Part shown: in pieces, positions 7,900 through 16,414 of the stretch
Layout: each line of letters opens with the position of its first letter
Position numbering within the stretch: position 1 is the first letter of the stretch
Assembly: GCA_910578765.1 (NCBI GenBank)
Contig: CAJTRW010000005.1
Location: forward strand, 1-58,195
Length of the DNA stretch: 58,195 bases
Source: an uncultured Christensenella sp.
Lineage (GTDB): Bacteria; Bacillota; Clostridia; Christensenellales; Borkfalkiaceae
Direction of reading: 5' to 3'
Made by a program: the position numbers and the translations under genes
The notes under the pieces: model-generated
Told to the model about the DNA's origin: nothing
The model's input: only the letters and a program-made list of their open reading frames with translations
The model's database searches: none

Positions 7900-7935
7900 G
7901 CATACTGATAATGCGGTCGGAAAACGGCGGTAGGC

Positions 7936-7977
7936 TTATTTCAATTCTTTGGAACATTATTCTATATATTGAAATAA
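7936..7977. repeat. 10-bp inverted repeat upstream of the polysaccharide promoter
   Basis: TTATTTCAAT (7936-7945) and ATTGAAATAA (7968-7977) are perfect inverted copies separated by 22 bases, ending six bases before the -35 box at 7983. It could be a regulator site; no regulator is identified. The surrounding 7900-8067 stretch holds no reading frame. Confidence 0.45.
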
Positions 7978-7982
7978 TTTTA

Positions 7983-8011
7983 TTGCATTTGCTTTTCCGT
8001 TGTTGTATAAT
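7983..8011 (+). promoter_or_regulatory. Promoter of the polysaccharide operon
   Basis: TTGCAT (7983-7988), 17 bases, TATAAT (8006-8011), about 57 bases before the first gene. Gene spacing downstream suggests this single promoter could serve all 17 genes to 25649. Confidence 0.75.
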
Positions 8012-8067
8012 AAAATGGTAATAATGTAAAATTATGCCTATCGGCTTTATGGGGCTTATTTCTAAAG

Positions 8068-9276
8068 ATGAACATTAAATTTTCACCGCCGGATATTACC
8101 GAGCTTGAAATAAAGGAAGTTTCCGACGCTTTGCGTTCGGGGTGGATTACTACAGGACCGAAAACCAAGGAACTTGAAAGGCAAGTCGCGGACTTTTGCG
8201 GCGTAAACCGCGCCGTGTGCCTCAATTCCCAGACGGCGTGCGCGGAGATGGCGTTACGCTTGTTGGGTATCGGCGAGGGCGACGAAGTAATAACTTCCGC
8301 ATACACTTACACCGCGTCCGCTTCGGTAATTTGCCATGTCGGCGCGAAGGTCGTTTTGGTCGATACCAAGCCCGACAGCTTGGAAATGGATTACGACAAG
8401 CTTGAAGGTGCTATAACCGAGAAAACCAAAGCCGTTATTCCGGTAGACCTTGCTGGTATTCCGTGCGATTACGATAAAATATTTTCAATAGTCAACAAAA
8501 GAAAAAATTTGTTCAATGCTTCCAACGATATACAAAAAGCATTCGGGCGGATTGTGGTGCTGGCCGATACGGCGCACGCGTTCGGTGCGGAGCGTCACGG
8601 CAAAAAAGCGGGAAGCATTGCCGATTTTTCCGCATTTTCATTCCACGCGGTTAAAAACTTTACCACCGCGGAGGGCGGTGCGCTTACCTGGCGTGATATA
8701 AACGGTTTCGACAACAACGATATATATCACAGATTGCAGTTATTGTCGCTTCACGGACAATCGAAAGACGCGCTTGCAAAAACGTTGCTCGGCGCGTGGG
8801 AGTATGACGTTGTCGGGACTTGGTACAAGTGCAATATGACCGACGTCGCCGCGGCAATGGGGCTTGCTCAAATGAAGCGTTACCCCGAAATGTTGAAGCG
8901 CAGGAAAGAGCTTATAAATGCCTATGACAAAGCTTTTAAACCGCTCGGTATAGAAGTTTTAAATCATTACGGTGAAGATTTTTCTTCCTCTGGGCATCTG
9001 TATATAACGCGTATATCGGGAATTACGCCCGGGCAGCGTAATGAAATTATAATAAAAATGGCGGAGCGCGGTATCGCCTGCAACGTGCATTATAAACCTT
9101 TGCCCATGCATACGGCTTATAAGCAGCTCGGCTTTGATATTAAAGATTATCCCAACGCGTACGCTTATTTCGCAAACGAAATAACCTTACCTCTGCATAC
9201 TTGCCTTACCGACGAAGAAGCGGAGTACGTTATTCAAAATTATTGCGATATAGTAAAAGGAATACGGAATGTATAA
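8068..9276 (+). CDS. DegT/DnrJ/EryC1 sugar aminotransferase
   Basis: A 402-aa PLP-dependent sugar aminotransferase. The PLP-binding lysine is in SFHAVKNFTTAEGG near residue 193, the preceding Asp-containing segment is VLADTAHAFGA, and the N-terminal SGWITTGPKTKELE block is typical of enzymes that aminate C4 of a UDP-4-keto-6-deoxy-sugar (PglE-like). The CapD-type dehydratase at 31785-33617 could supply that keto sugar, and the phosphoglycosyl transferase that overlaps this gene by eight bases could use the product. This route is inferred. It is the first gene of the operon. Confidence 0.88.
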   Translation: MNIKFSPPDITELEIKEVSDALRSGWITTGPKTKELERQVADFCGVNRAVCLNSQTACAEMALRLLGIGEGDEVITSAYTYTASASVICHVGAKVVLVDTKPDSLEMDYDKLEGAITEKTKAVIPVDLAGIPCDYDKIFSIVNKRKNLFNASNDIQKAFGRIVVLADTAHAFGAERHGKKAGSIADFSAFSFHAVKNFTTAEGGALTWRDINGFDNNDIYHRLQLLSLHGQSKDALAKTLLGAWEYDVVGTWYKCNMTDVAAAMGLAQMKRYPEMLKRRKELINAYDKAFKPLGIEVLNHYGEDFSSSGHLYITRISGITPGQRNEIIIKMAERGIACNVHYKPLPMHTAYKQLGFDIKDYPNAYAYFANEITLPLHTCLTDEEAEYVIQNYCDIVKGIRNV

Positions 9277-9919
9277 ACATTTTTTTAAGCCGCTTTTCGA
9301 TTTTTTCCTGGCTTTGACTGCGCTGCCGTTTATACTGTTGCTTTGCATACCTGTAGCCATCGCCATTAAAGCGGACGATAAAGGACCTGTGTTTTATTGC
9401 GGCAAAAGAATAGGCAGAAACGGCAAACCTTTTAAAATGGTCAAATTTCGCACTATGAAGGTCAACGCTCCCGACATCCGCTTAAACGACGGTTCGACTT
9501 ATAATTCGGACGACGACGACAGGGTTACGAAAGTCGGCAAATTTTTAAGAAAGACTTCCATAGACGAATTGCCGCAAATTTTCAATATTTTGAAATTCCA
9601 AATGAGCTTTATAGGTCCGCGACCAGATCCCGTGGATTGGCTTGAAAAGTATGCCGACGACGAACGCGATTTTTTAAAACTTCGTCCCGGGGTTACGGGC
9701 TATAATCAGGCGTATTTCCGTAACAGTGCAGACGGACAGCAAAAAATAGATAATGATAATTACTATGATAAGCATATATCTTTATGGTTCGATATAAAAA
9801 TTTTCTTTAAAACGTTTATTTGCGTCGTTAAAAAGGAAAACGTAAACGTTAGTGCCGACAGGGTTGAAAGTGCCGTCGAAGAACAGGAAAGCAACGGCAA
9901 GGGTAATGACGATGCGTGA
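9269..9919 (+). CDS. Initiating phosphoglycosyl transferase (bacterial sugar transferase)
   Basis: A 216-aa monotopic sugar-phosphate transferase that loads the first sugar-1-phosphate onto undecaprenyl phosphate at the cytoplasmic membrane. It has an N-terminal re-entrant hydrophobic segment (residues 5-32), then the family signatures KFRTM, LRKTSIDELPQ, and FIGPRP, and RPGVTGYNQ. Length is close to PglC-type enzymes (about 200) and it lacks the extra N-terminal domain of WcaJ-type proteins. The C-terminal 30 residues are acidic and probably flexible. It overlaps genes on both sides by eight bases, which indicates translational coupling. Confidence 0.93.
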   Translation: MYKHFFKPLFDFFLALTALPFILLLCIPVAIAIKADDKGPVFYCGKRIGRNGKPFKMVKFRTMKVNAPDIRLNDGSTYNSDDDDRVTKVGKFLRKTSIDELPQIFNILKFQMSFIGPRPDPVDWLEKYADDERDFLKLRPGVTGYNQAYFRNSADGQQKIDNDNYYDKHISLWFDIKIFFKTFICVVKKENVNVSADRVESAVEEQESNGKGNDDA

Positions 9920-10958
9920 GTTCGGTTCGGAATTCGATTACGTCGGCGATGACGGCGCTATACAAAGCATTTGGAACGGTTTTTCGACGTTTAAGCTTTT
10001 ACGTTGCGGCAGAGACGCCGTGTCGGGAACGGCAATTGCGATGCTTAAAGAACGCGGCATAAAAACCGTATGGGTTCCCGCGCTGTCTTGCATTTCTATG
10101 TACGGCGGTTTTATGCTTGAAGGCTTCAAGGTTAATTTTTATCCTATCGACGAAAGTTTTAATCCGCTTTTAGATGAAAAAAACGACTATAAAAATTCCG
10201 TAGTTTTGTTTATGTTGTACTACGGAGTTACCGACATTAATCAGGTCGGCGGTTTTATAAAAAATCATAAAGAATGCGTTTCCATAGTCGACATAACGCA
10301 TGCTGTTTGGAATGAAGACGCTTACTGCTTGCCCGCAGACGCATTTATCGGAAGCATAAGGAAAAGCGTAGGCGTAGTCAACGGTGGCATATTTCTTTCA
10401 AATAAGTTTTCGATAGAAGCGAAAAGCGTATCAAACAAGTTTACTCAGCTGAGAGAGGGCGCTTTCAAGTTAAAAAACATTTATAACAATACGCGCGACG
10501 AAAATATAAAAAACGAATACAGGAAAATGTTTTCGGACGCGGAATTGTCGCTTAATAATGACACAGGCGTATTCAGTGCGGACAATAAAAGTATTCGGAC
10601 GGTTTTATCGTTAAATACCGAAGAAATAAAGCGGAAGCGGACTTTAAATTTTAACAAATTATCCGCTTTGTTACATGGTTTGTCTTCCGTGCGTCCGTTG
10701 TGCGGTAAGTTGCAAAAAAACGTAATACCTTTTTCGTTACCTGTTCTTGTGAGCAATCAAAGCGAAGTCCAACTGAAATTGGCTAAGCAGGGTGTATATG
10801 CTCCGGTTTTATGGCCTATTAACGAAAATGCTAAAAAAGTCTGCAAATTTTCCGAGAAAGTTTCTGAAAATATGCTGTCTTTACCGATAGACCAAAGATA
10901 CTCGCCGGACGATATGGACTTAATTTACGAACGTTTGAAACAGGCGGTTTATGATTAA
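9912..10958 (+). CDS. Divergent DegT/DnrJ/EryC1-superfamily protein
   Basis: A 348-aa protein with the fold type I PLP-enzyme layout but weak similarity to ordinary sugar aminotransferases. VSIVDITHAVW carries the usual Asp and SIRKSVGVVNGG places a Lys where the PLP Schiff-base lysine is expected, near residue 155. The first residues of the fold are short, so the function may not be simple transamination. AAGGG at 9899-9903 favours the ATG at 9912 over the one at 9906. It overlaps the sugar transferase before it and the ATP-grasp gene after it by eight bases each. This coupling suggests the product and the ligase act on the same sugar or amine. Substrate unknown. Confidence 0.6.
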   Translation: MREFGSEFDYVGDDGAIQSIWNGFSTFKLLRCGRDAVSGTAIAMLKERGIKTVWVPALSCISMYGGFMLEGFKVNFYPIDESFNPLLDEKNDYKNSVVLFMLYYGVTDINQVGGFIKNHKECVSIVDITHAVWNEDAYCLPADAFIGSIRKSVGVVNGGIFLSNKFSIEAKSVSNKFTQLREGAFKLKNIYNNTRDENIKNEYRKMFSDAELSLNNDTGVFSADNKSIRTVLSLNTEEIKRKRTLNFNKLSALLHGLSSVRPLCGKLQKNVIPFSLPVLVSNQSEVQLKLAKQGVYAPVLWPINENAKKVCKFSEKVSENMLSLPIDQRYSPDDMDLIYERLKQAVYD

Positions 10959-12141
10959 CAAAAGATTGATGGTTGTCGGGGCAAGCATTTTACAGGTTCC
11001 CGCAATTAAGAAAGCGAAAGAAATGGGACTTACAGTCGGCGTTGTAGATTATAATCCTAACGCGGTCGGTATTCAATACGCCGATAAATATTTTAATTGC
11101 AGCACGCTTGATAAAGACGGTGTGAACAAAGCTGTAAAAGAATTTGCCGCCGACGGCATTATGACTATGGCTACGGACATGCCTATGCGCACAATAGCCT
11201 ACGTCTGCAAGGAAAACAAACTTGCGGGCATATCGGAGGAATGTGCGTTAAACTGTACCGATAAAATCGAAATGATACGCCGCTTTGAACGCAATAGCGT
11301 GCCTTCGCCGAAATATCGCGAGGTGTCCTGTTTCGAAGAATTGGCGCAGGCGGTAAAGGAAGTGGGTTTCCCCTGTATTTTAAAGCCTGCTGATAACTCG
11401 GGTAGCCGCGGAGTTTTGCTTTGCAAAAGCGCGGAAGATTGTGCCGCTTCGAATTACGAATATGTTGCAGGGTCGTCGCGCAGCGGTAAAATATTGGTTG
11501 AAGAATATATGCGGGGACCCGAGGTTTCAGTCGAAGTATTTGTCGAAAATAAAGTCGCGCACGTGCTTCAGATAACCGATAAAATAACAACCGGCGCCCC
11601 CCATTTTGTGGAATTGGGTCATTCGCAGCCGACGCTTCTCGGACAAGACGTCTGTACGAAAATCAAAACCGTCGCGCAGGCGGCGTGTGAAGCTGTCGGA
11701 CTGTCAGACGGTCCGGCGCATCTTGAAATGATTATAACACGTGACGGACCAAAAATGGTCGAAATGGGCGCGCGAATGGGCGGCGACTGTATAACCTCGC
11801 ATCTTGTTCCGCTGTCTACGGGCATAAACATGACCGAGCAGACAATACGCTACGCGCTGAATCTTCCTTTGGATTTAAATGCTAAATTGCAAAAAGCGAG
11901 CGCCGTTGTCTTTTTGACTGCGGATTCGGGTAAAATTGCAAAAATTTCCGGAACGGAAAAAGCGTATAAAGTCGCGGGAGTAACGGAAATAGGCTTTTTT
12001 AAAAAGGAAGGCGACGCTTGCGGCGAAATTTTATCGTCTTCCGACAGGATGGGGTTTGTGGTTGCGCAAAGCAACTCTCCCGAAAATGCTGTTGCGGCTT
12101 GCAAAAAGGCGGCAAAAAAAATAAAAATAGAAGTGGTTTAA
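10951..12141 (+). CDS. ATP-grasp carboxylate-amine ligase
   Basis: A 396-aa ATP-grasp enzyme with an N-terminal Rossmann-like preATP-grasp domain (VVGASILQVPAIKKAKEMG) and the ATP-binding half with PCILKPADNSGSRGV and the metal-binding segment HLEMIITRDGPKMVEMGARMGG. Such enzymes join a carboxylate to an amine through an acyl-phosphate. Within this operon it could form an amide on the glucuronic acid derivative made by the 13393-17491 genes, or attach an amino acid to an amino sugar. That role is inferred from position only. It overlaps the preceding PLP-fold gene by eight bases. Confidence 0.8.
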   Translation: MINKRLMVVGASILQVPAIKKAKEMGLTVGVVDYNPNAVGIQYADKYFNCSTLDKDGVNKAVKEFAADGIMTMATDMPMRTIAYVCKENKLAGISEECALNCTDKIEMIRRFERNSVPSPKYREVSCFEELAQAVKEVGFPCILKPADNSGSRGVLLCKSAEDCAASNYEYVAGSSRSGKILVEEYMRGPEVSVEVFVENKVAHVLQITDKITTGAPHFVELGHSQPTLLGQDVCTKIKTVAQAACEAVGLSDGPAHLEMIITRDGPKMVEMGARMGGDCITSHLVPLSTGINMTEQTIRYALNLPLDLNAKLQKASAVVFLTADSGKIAKISGTEKAYKVAGVTEIGFFKKEGDACGEILSSSDRMGFVVAQSNSPENAVAACKKAAKKIKIEVV

Positions 12142-12144
12142 TCG

Positions 12145-13392
12145 ATGAAAAAAGTTTGGCTTGTTTCTCATTACGCAATGCCGCCGCATCTGGAAATCCG
12201 CGTTAAGACTTTAAAATATGCGTCGATTTTGCAGGAACGCGGTTACGACGTTTTATTGATTACGGCAAGTACCGTTCATAATACGGATATAAATTTGATC
12301 GAAACTAAAGAAAGATTTGTCGTGCGCGAATACGACGGACTGAAATACGTTCATATCAAATGCTCCGGTTATTTGGGCAGCGGCGTAAAACGTATCTTAA
12401 ATTTATTGCAGTTCCAGAAGCGTTTTAAACGCGTTATGAAAAAATTCGATAAACCCGACGTAATCGTCGCCGACTGTAATTGCGTTAATTACAAAGGTAT
12501 CCTTTCGTTTGCAAAAAAGTTTAAAATTCCGTTCGTTTCCGAAATAAGGGATTTGTGGCCTTTGTCCATTGTCGAGTATAAAAATTTATCCGATAAAAAC
12601 CCGGTAATAAAGTATCTTTATTCGCAGGAAAAAAGAATGTACCGTCTGTCTGACGCCGTTATTTTTTCTATGGAAGGCGGTAAAAATTATATAAAAGAAA
12701 AAAATTGGGACAACAAAGTCGACCTAAACAAAATTTTTTATATAAATAACGGACTTGACGTCGCTTTGCAGGAAACGCAGAGAAAAGAATTTACTCTCGA
12801 CGATGCCGACTTAAACGACGCAAGCTTTAAAGTTATATACGCAGGCTCTGTAAGGACGGTTAATTACGTAGATCTGATAGTTAAAGCCGCAGAGCTTTTA
12901 AAGGATAAGCCGGATATATCGTTTTTGATTTACGGCGACGGCGATAAACGGGGCGAACTGGAAGAATACTGTAAAACCAATAATTTGGACAACGTAAAAT
13001 TCAAAGGCAAGGTAGATAAAAAGTATATTCCTTTTATATGCTCGAAAGCGGGATTGAATATTATCAGCGTTAAACAGACAAGGATTTCCGACTACGGAGT
13101 CAGCTGGAACAAATTGTTTGATTATATGAACGCCGGCAAGCCTGTTTTATCCACCACAAGCGTAAACTACGATTTGATTGAAAAATACAACTGCGGCATA
13201 TCTTTGAGGGACCAGCGTCCCGAAACGATTGCCCAAGGCGTTTTAACGGTGTACGACATGGGGCGTGAAGATTATTTGCAAATGTGCGCAAATGCAGCTG
13301 CCGCGGCAAAAAATTACGATTATTCCGTTTTAACCGATAAACTGGAAGAAGTTATAAATTACGCTATATCTCATAACAAGGAGCACTATTAA
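12145..13392 (+). CDS. Glycosyltransferase family 4
   Basis: A 415-aa GT-B-fold cytoplasmic glycosyltransferase. The N-terminal half carries SEIRDLWPLSIVEY, typical of WbuB-like GT4 enzymes acting on amino or deoxy sugars. The C-terminal half has KVIYAGSVRTVNYVDLIVKAAELL and GVSWNKLFDYMNAGKPVLST, where the nucleotide-sugar donor binds. It starts three bases after the ATP-grasp stop and ends adjacent to the next ATG. Donor and acceptor cannot be told from the sequence. Confidence 0.87.
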   Translation: MKKVWLVSHYAMPPHLEIRVKTLKYASILQERGYDVLLITASTVHNTDINLIETKERFVVREYDGLKYVHIKCSGYLGSGVKRILNLLQFQKRFKRVMKKFDKPDVIVADCNCVNYKGILSFAKKFKIPFVSEIRDLWPLSIVEYKNLSDKNPVIKYLYSQEKRMYRLSDAVIFSMEGGKNYIKEKNWDNKVDLNKIFYINNGLDVALQETQRKEFTLDDADLNDASFKVIYAGSVRTVNYVDLIVKAAELLKDKPDISFLIYGDGDKRGELEEYCKTNNLDNVKFKGKVDKKYIPFICSKAGLNIISVKQTRISDYGVSWNKLFDYMNAGKPVLSTTSVNYDLIEKYNCGISLRDQRPETIAQGVLTVYDMGREDYLQMCANAAAAAKNYDYSVLTDKLEEVINYAISHNKEHY

Positions 13393-14514
13393 ATGCAATT
13401 CATCGATTTGCAAAAACAGTATCTGGCGCTTAAAGATAAAATCGACAGCCGTATAGAAAAGGTTTTGTCAAAAGCCAATTTTATCGGCGGAGAAGAAGTG
13501 GGCGAGCTTTCCGCTAAACTTGCAAAATATTGCGGAACGGAGTATTGTCTGACTTGTGCAAACGGCACAGACGCGCTCACGCTTGCATTGCGCTGTTTTA
13601 ACGTGGGGCGCGGCGACGCGGTTTTTGTACCGGACTTTACGTTTTTCGCCAGTGCGGAAACTCCTGCTTTGGAGGGTGCGACGTGCGTCTTCGTCGACGT
13701 TGAGGAGAGGACTTTCAATCTCGACGCGGACAAGCTTGAAGAAGCGGTTAAAGAGACAATTTCGGACGGGAAATTAACCCCCAAAGCAATAATTGCGGTA
13801 GATTTATTCGGCTTGCCCGCAAATTATATAAAAATAAGAAAGGTTGCGGACAAATACGGTCTGCCTATTATAGAGGACGGCGCGCAGGGCTTCGGCGGAA
13901 GTATCGGCGGAAAAAAAGCATGTTCTTTCGGAGATATTTCCACAACCTCGTTTTTTCCTGCAAAGCCTTTGGGTTGCTACGGCGACGGCGGCGCGGTATT
14001 TACCGATAATAAAGATTATTACGATTTAATGTGTTCGCTTGCGGTTCACGGAAAAGGTACCTTTAAATACGATAACGTGCGTATAGGTTACAATTCCCGT
14101 TTGGATACCGTTCAGGCGGCTGTATTGCTTGAAAAACTGGACGCGTTTGAAAAATACGAGTATGCCGCAAGAAACGATATAGCAAAACGTTATACCCAAC
14201 TTCTGGGCGGCAAATTCGTAACTCCGCTTATACCCGAAAATTTCGGCAGCAGCTGGGCGCAATATACGCTTATTTTGAACAGCGGGGAAGAACGTACGCA
14301 TATACAGGAAAGCTTGAAAAAGAAGAATATTCCCACAATGGTCTATTATCCGAAACCTATGCACAAGCAAACCGCTTTTTCGGATTTGCCCGACAGAAGC
14401 GGGAAATTGCAGGTTTCTTCAAAGCTGTCCGATACGGTTTTAAGCATACCAATGCATCCGTATTTAACGGCGGAAGAGGTCGAATATATCGCAAAATCGC
14501 TTTTGGAGATTTAA
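13393..14514 (+). CDS. wbpE: UDP-3-keto-GlcNAcA aminotransferase (WbpE-like)
   Basis: A 373-aa DegT/DnrJ/EryC1 aminotransferase. The PLP lysine is in SFFPAKPLGCYGDGG near residue 189 and the sequence begins MQFIDLQKQY, as in WbpE. WbpE converts UDP-2-acetamido-2-deoxy-3-keto-D-glucuronate to its 3-amino form. The three neighbours supply the other steps: a WbpD-like acetyltransferase, a WbpA-like 6-dehydrogenase and a WbpB-like 3-oxidase. The four together would make UDP-2,3-diacetamido-2,3-dideoxy-glucuronate. The symbol is by similarity and pathway context. Confidence 0.85.
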   Translation: MQFIDLQKQYLALKDKIDSRIEKVLSKANFIGGEEVGELSAKLAKYCGTEYCLTCANGTDALTLALRCFNVGRGDAVFVPDFTFFASAETPALEGATCVFVDVEERTFNLDADKLEEAVKETISDGKLTPKAIIAVDLFGLPANYIKIRKVADKYGLPIIEDGAQGFGGSIGGKKACSFGDISTTSFFPAKPLGCYGDGGAVFTDNKDYYDLMCSLAVHGKGTFKYDNVRIGYNSRLDTVQAAVLLEKLDAFEKYEYAARNDIAKRYTQLLGGKFVTPLIPENFGSSWAQYTLILNSGEERTHIQESLKKKNIPTMVYYPKPMHKQTAFSDLPDRSGKLQVSSKLSDTVLSIPMHPYLTAEEVEYIAKSLLEI

Positions 14515-14519
14515 TTTAA

Positions 14520-15092
14520 ATGGACGACGTGTTTATACATCAATCGAGTTACGTCGATTTGCCGTGCGAAATCGGCGCCGGCACAAAAATCTGGCATTTC
14601 AGCCATATCATGAGCGGTTGTAAAATAGGCAATAATTGCAATATAGGACAGAACGTCGTTATTTCTCCGCAGGTTACGTTGGGTAATAACGTTAAAATTC
14701 AGAATAACGTTTCGGTTTATACGGGTGTAGAATGCGAGGACGACGTGTTTCTGGGTCCGAGCTGCGTATTTACTAACGTAATAAATCCGCGCAGCCACGT
14801 AAACAGAAAGAACGAGTACCGTAAAACGCTTTTGAAAAAGGGCAGTAGCGTCGGGGCGAATGCTACTGTAATTTGCGGACATACCGTCGGCAAATATGCG
14901 CTTATCGGCGCCGGAAGCGTTGTTACCAGGGACGTTCCGGATTACGCATTGGTCACGGGCAATCCCGCAAGGGTGAAAGGGTTCGTCTGCGTTTGCGGAG
15001 AAAAGCTTGATTTCTTTGATAATAATGCCGTTTGCAAGTGCGGTGAAAAATATAAAAAAATCGGAGATACGGTTCAGGAGATAAATTTATGA
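14520..15092 (+). CDS. wbpD: UDP-amino-sugar N-acetyltransferase (WbpD-like)
   Basis: A 190-aa left-handed beta-helix acyltransferase. Hexapeptide repeats (IGAGTKI, IGNNCNIGQNV, LGNNVKIQNNV) run to about residue 140, with NPRSHVNRKNEY forming the acceptor loop. Residues 160-180 hold a short Cys-rich tail (CVCGEKL...CKCGEKY) that resembles a small metal-binding knuckle. It acetylates the 3-amino group produced by the preceding WbpE-like enzyme. The stop overlaps the next start as ATGA. Confidence 0.85.
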   Translation: MDDVFIHQSSYVDLPCEIGAGTKIWHFSHIMSGCKIGNNCNIGQNVVISPQVTLGNNVKIQNNVSVYTGVECEDDVFLGPSCVFTNVINPRSHVNRKNEYRKTLLKKGSSVGANATVICGHTVGKYALIGAGSVVTRDVPDYALVTGNPARVKGFVCVCGEKLDFFDNNAVCKCGEKYKKIGDTVQEINL

Positions 15093-16411
15093 ATATGAAA
15101 GAACTTTTATTGAAAAAAATTGCCGACAAATCTGTCGTGGTAGGCGTTTGCGGTTTGGGCTACGTCGGGCTTCCGCTTGCCGTGGAAAAGGCAAAAGCGG
15201 GCTTTAAAACAATTGGCTTCGACGTTCAGGAAGCTAAGGTGAAAATGGTAAACGAAGGTCACAATTATATAGGCGACGTCGTCGATAGCGAGCTTTCGCA
15301 AATAGTCAAAAGCGGTATGCTGTCTGCAACTTCCGATTTTTCGTTTATCAAAGACGTAGACTTTATCGCCATATGCGTACCCACGCCGCTTGACGCGCAT
15401 CAGCAGCCGGATATAAGCTACGTCCGCGACAGTGCGGTTGCGGTTTCAAAATATTTAAAGAAAAATACGATGGTAGTATTGGAATCGACGACCTATCCCG
15501 GCACAACCGAAGAATTGTTAAAACCCATTCTCGAAGAAGGAAGCGGTCTGAAATGCGGCGAAGATTTCTATCTCGGTTTCAGTCCCGAGCGTGTTGACCC
15601 CGGCAATCTCATTTATAAAACAAAAAACACGCCTAAGGTAGTAGGCGCAATCGGTAAGGACGCAACCGAGGTTATAGCCGCTATGTACAGGGCGGTTCTT
15701 CAGGGCGATATTCACGAGGTTTCTTCCCCCGCGGTTGCGGAGATGGAAAAAATTCTTGAAAATACTTACCGTAATATCAATATCGGACTTGTAAACGAGC
15801 TTGCCCAGCTTTGCCATAAAATGGGCATAAGCATTTGGGAAGTTATCGACGCGGCTAAAACAAAGCCCTACGGCTTTCAGGCGTTTTATCCCGGTCCGGG
15901 ACTGGGCGGACACTGCATTCCGCTTGACCCGTATTATCTGTCATGGAAGGCGCGTGAGTACGGTTTCCATACTTCGATGATAGAGTCGTCTATGATGATT
16001 AACGACAAAATGCCCGAATACACCGTAAGCCGTTTGGGAGATTTGCTTAATAAGCATAAAAAATCTCTTAACGGAGCTAAGATACTGCAGCTCGGCGTGG
16101 CTTATAAAAACGATATCGACGACTATCGTGAAAGCCCCGCGCTTGCCGTACGCGAACTGATGGACGCAGAGGGTTGCGCGGTCGACTACTTCGACCCGTA
16201 TGTAAGCTCTTACCGTTTTCACGGAAAAACTTATAACAGCATTTCCGGCATTACGGCGGAGGTCATAAAAAAATACGACGCGGTAATTGTTACGGCGGGA
16301 CATACCAAGCAGGTAGATTACAATTTGGTAGCAAATAACGCCAAAGCGGTTTTCGACACCAAAAACGTCATGAAAAGCATTGCCAAGCGCGACAATATAG
16401 AGGTGCTTTGA
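15089..16411 (+). CDS. wbpA: UDP-N-acetyl-D-glucosamine 6-dehydrogenase (WbpA-like)
   Basis: A 440-aa nucleotide-sugar dehydrogenase that oxidises C6 of UDP-GlcNAc to the acid with two NAD. The Rossmann motif GLGYVGLPLA is at residues 22-31, PTPLDAHQQPD is the WecC/WbpA-type loop, and the catalytic cysteine lies in GPGLGGHCIPLDP near residue 272. Length is typical. It starts inside the stop of the acetyltransferase gene and is followed three bases later by the WbpB-like oxidase, the next enzyme of the pathway. Confidence 0.92.
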   Translation: MNMKELLLKKIADKSVVVGVCGLGYVGLPLAVEKAKAGFKTIGFDVQEAKVKMVNEGHNYIGDVVDSELSQIVKSGMLSATSDFSFIKDVDFIAICVPTPLDAHQQPDISYVRDSAVAVSKYLKKNTMVVLESTTYPGTTEELLKPILEEGSGLKCGEDFYLGFSPERVDPGNLIYKTKNTPKVVGAIGKDATEVIAAMYRAVLQGDIHEVSSPAVAEMEKILENTYRNINIGLVNELAQLCHKMGISIWEVIDAAKTKPYGFQAFYPGPGLGGHCIPLDPYYLSWKAREYGFHTSMIESSMMINDKMPEYTVSRLGDLLNKHKKSLNGAKILQLGVAYKNDIDDYRESPALAVRELMDAEGCAVDYFDPYVSSYRFHGKTYNSISGITAEVIKKYDAVIVTAGHTKQVDYNLVANNAKAVFDTKNVMKSIAKRDNIEVL

Positions 16412-16414
16412 TTT

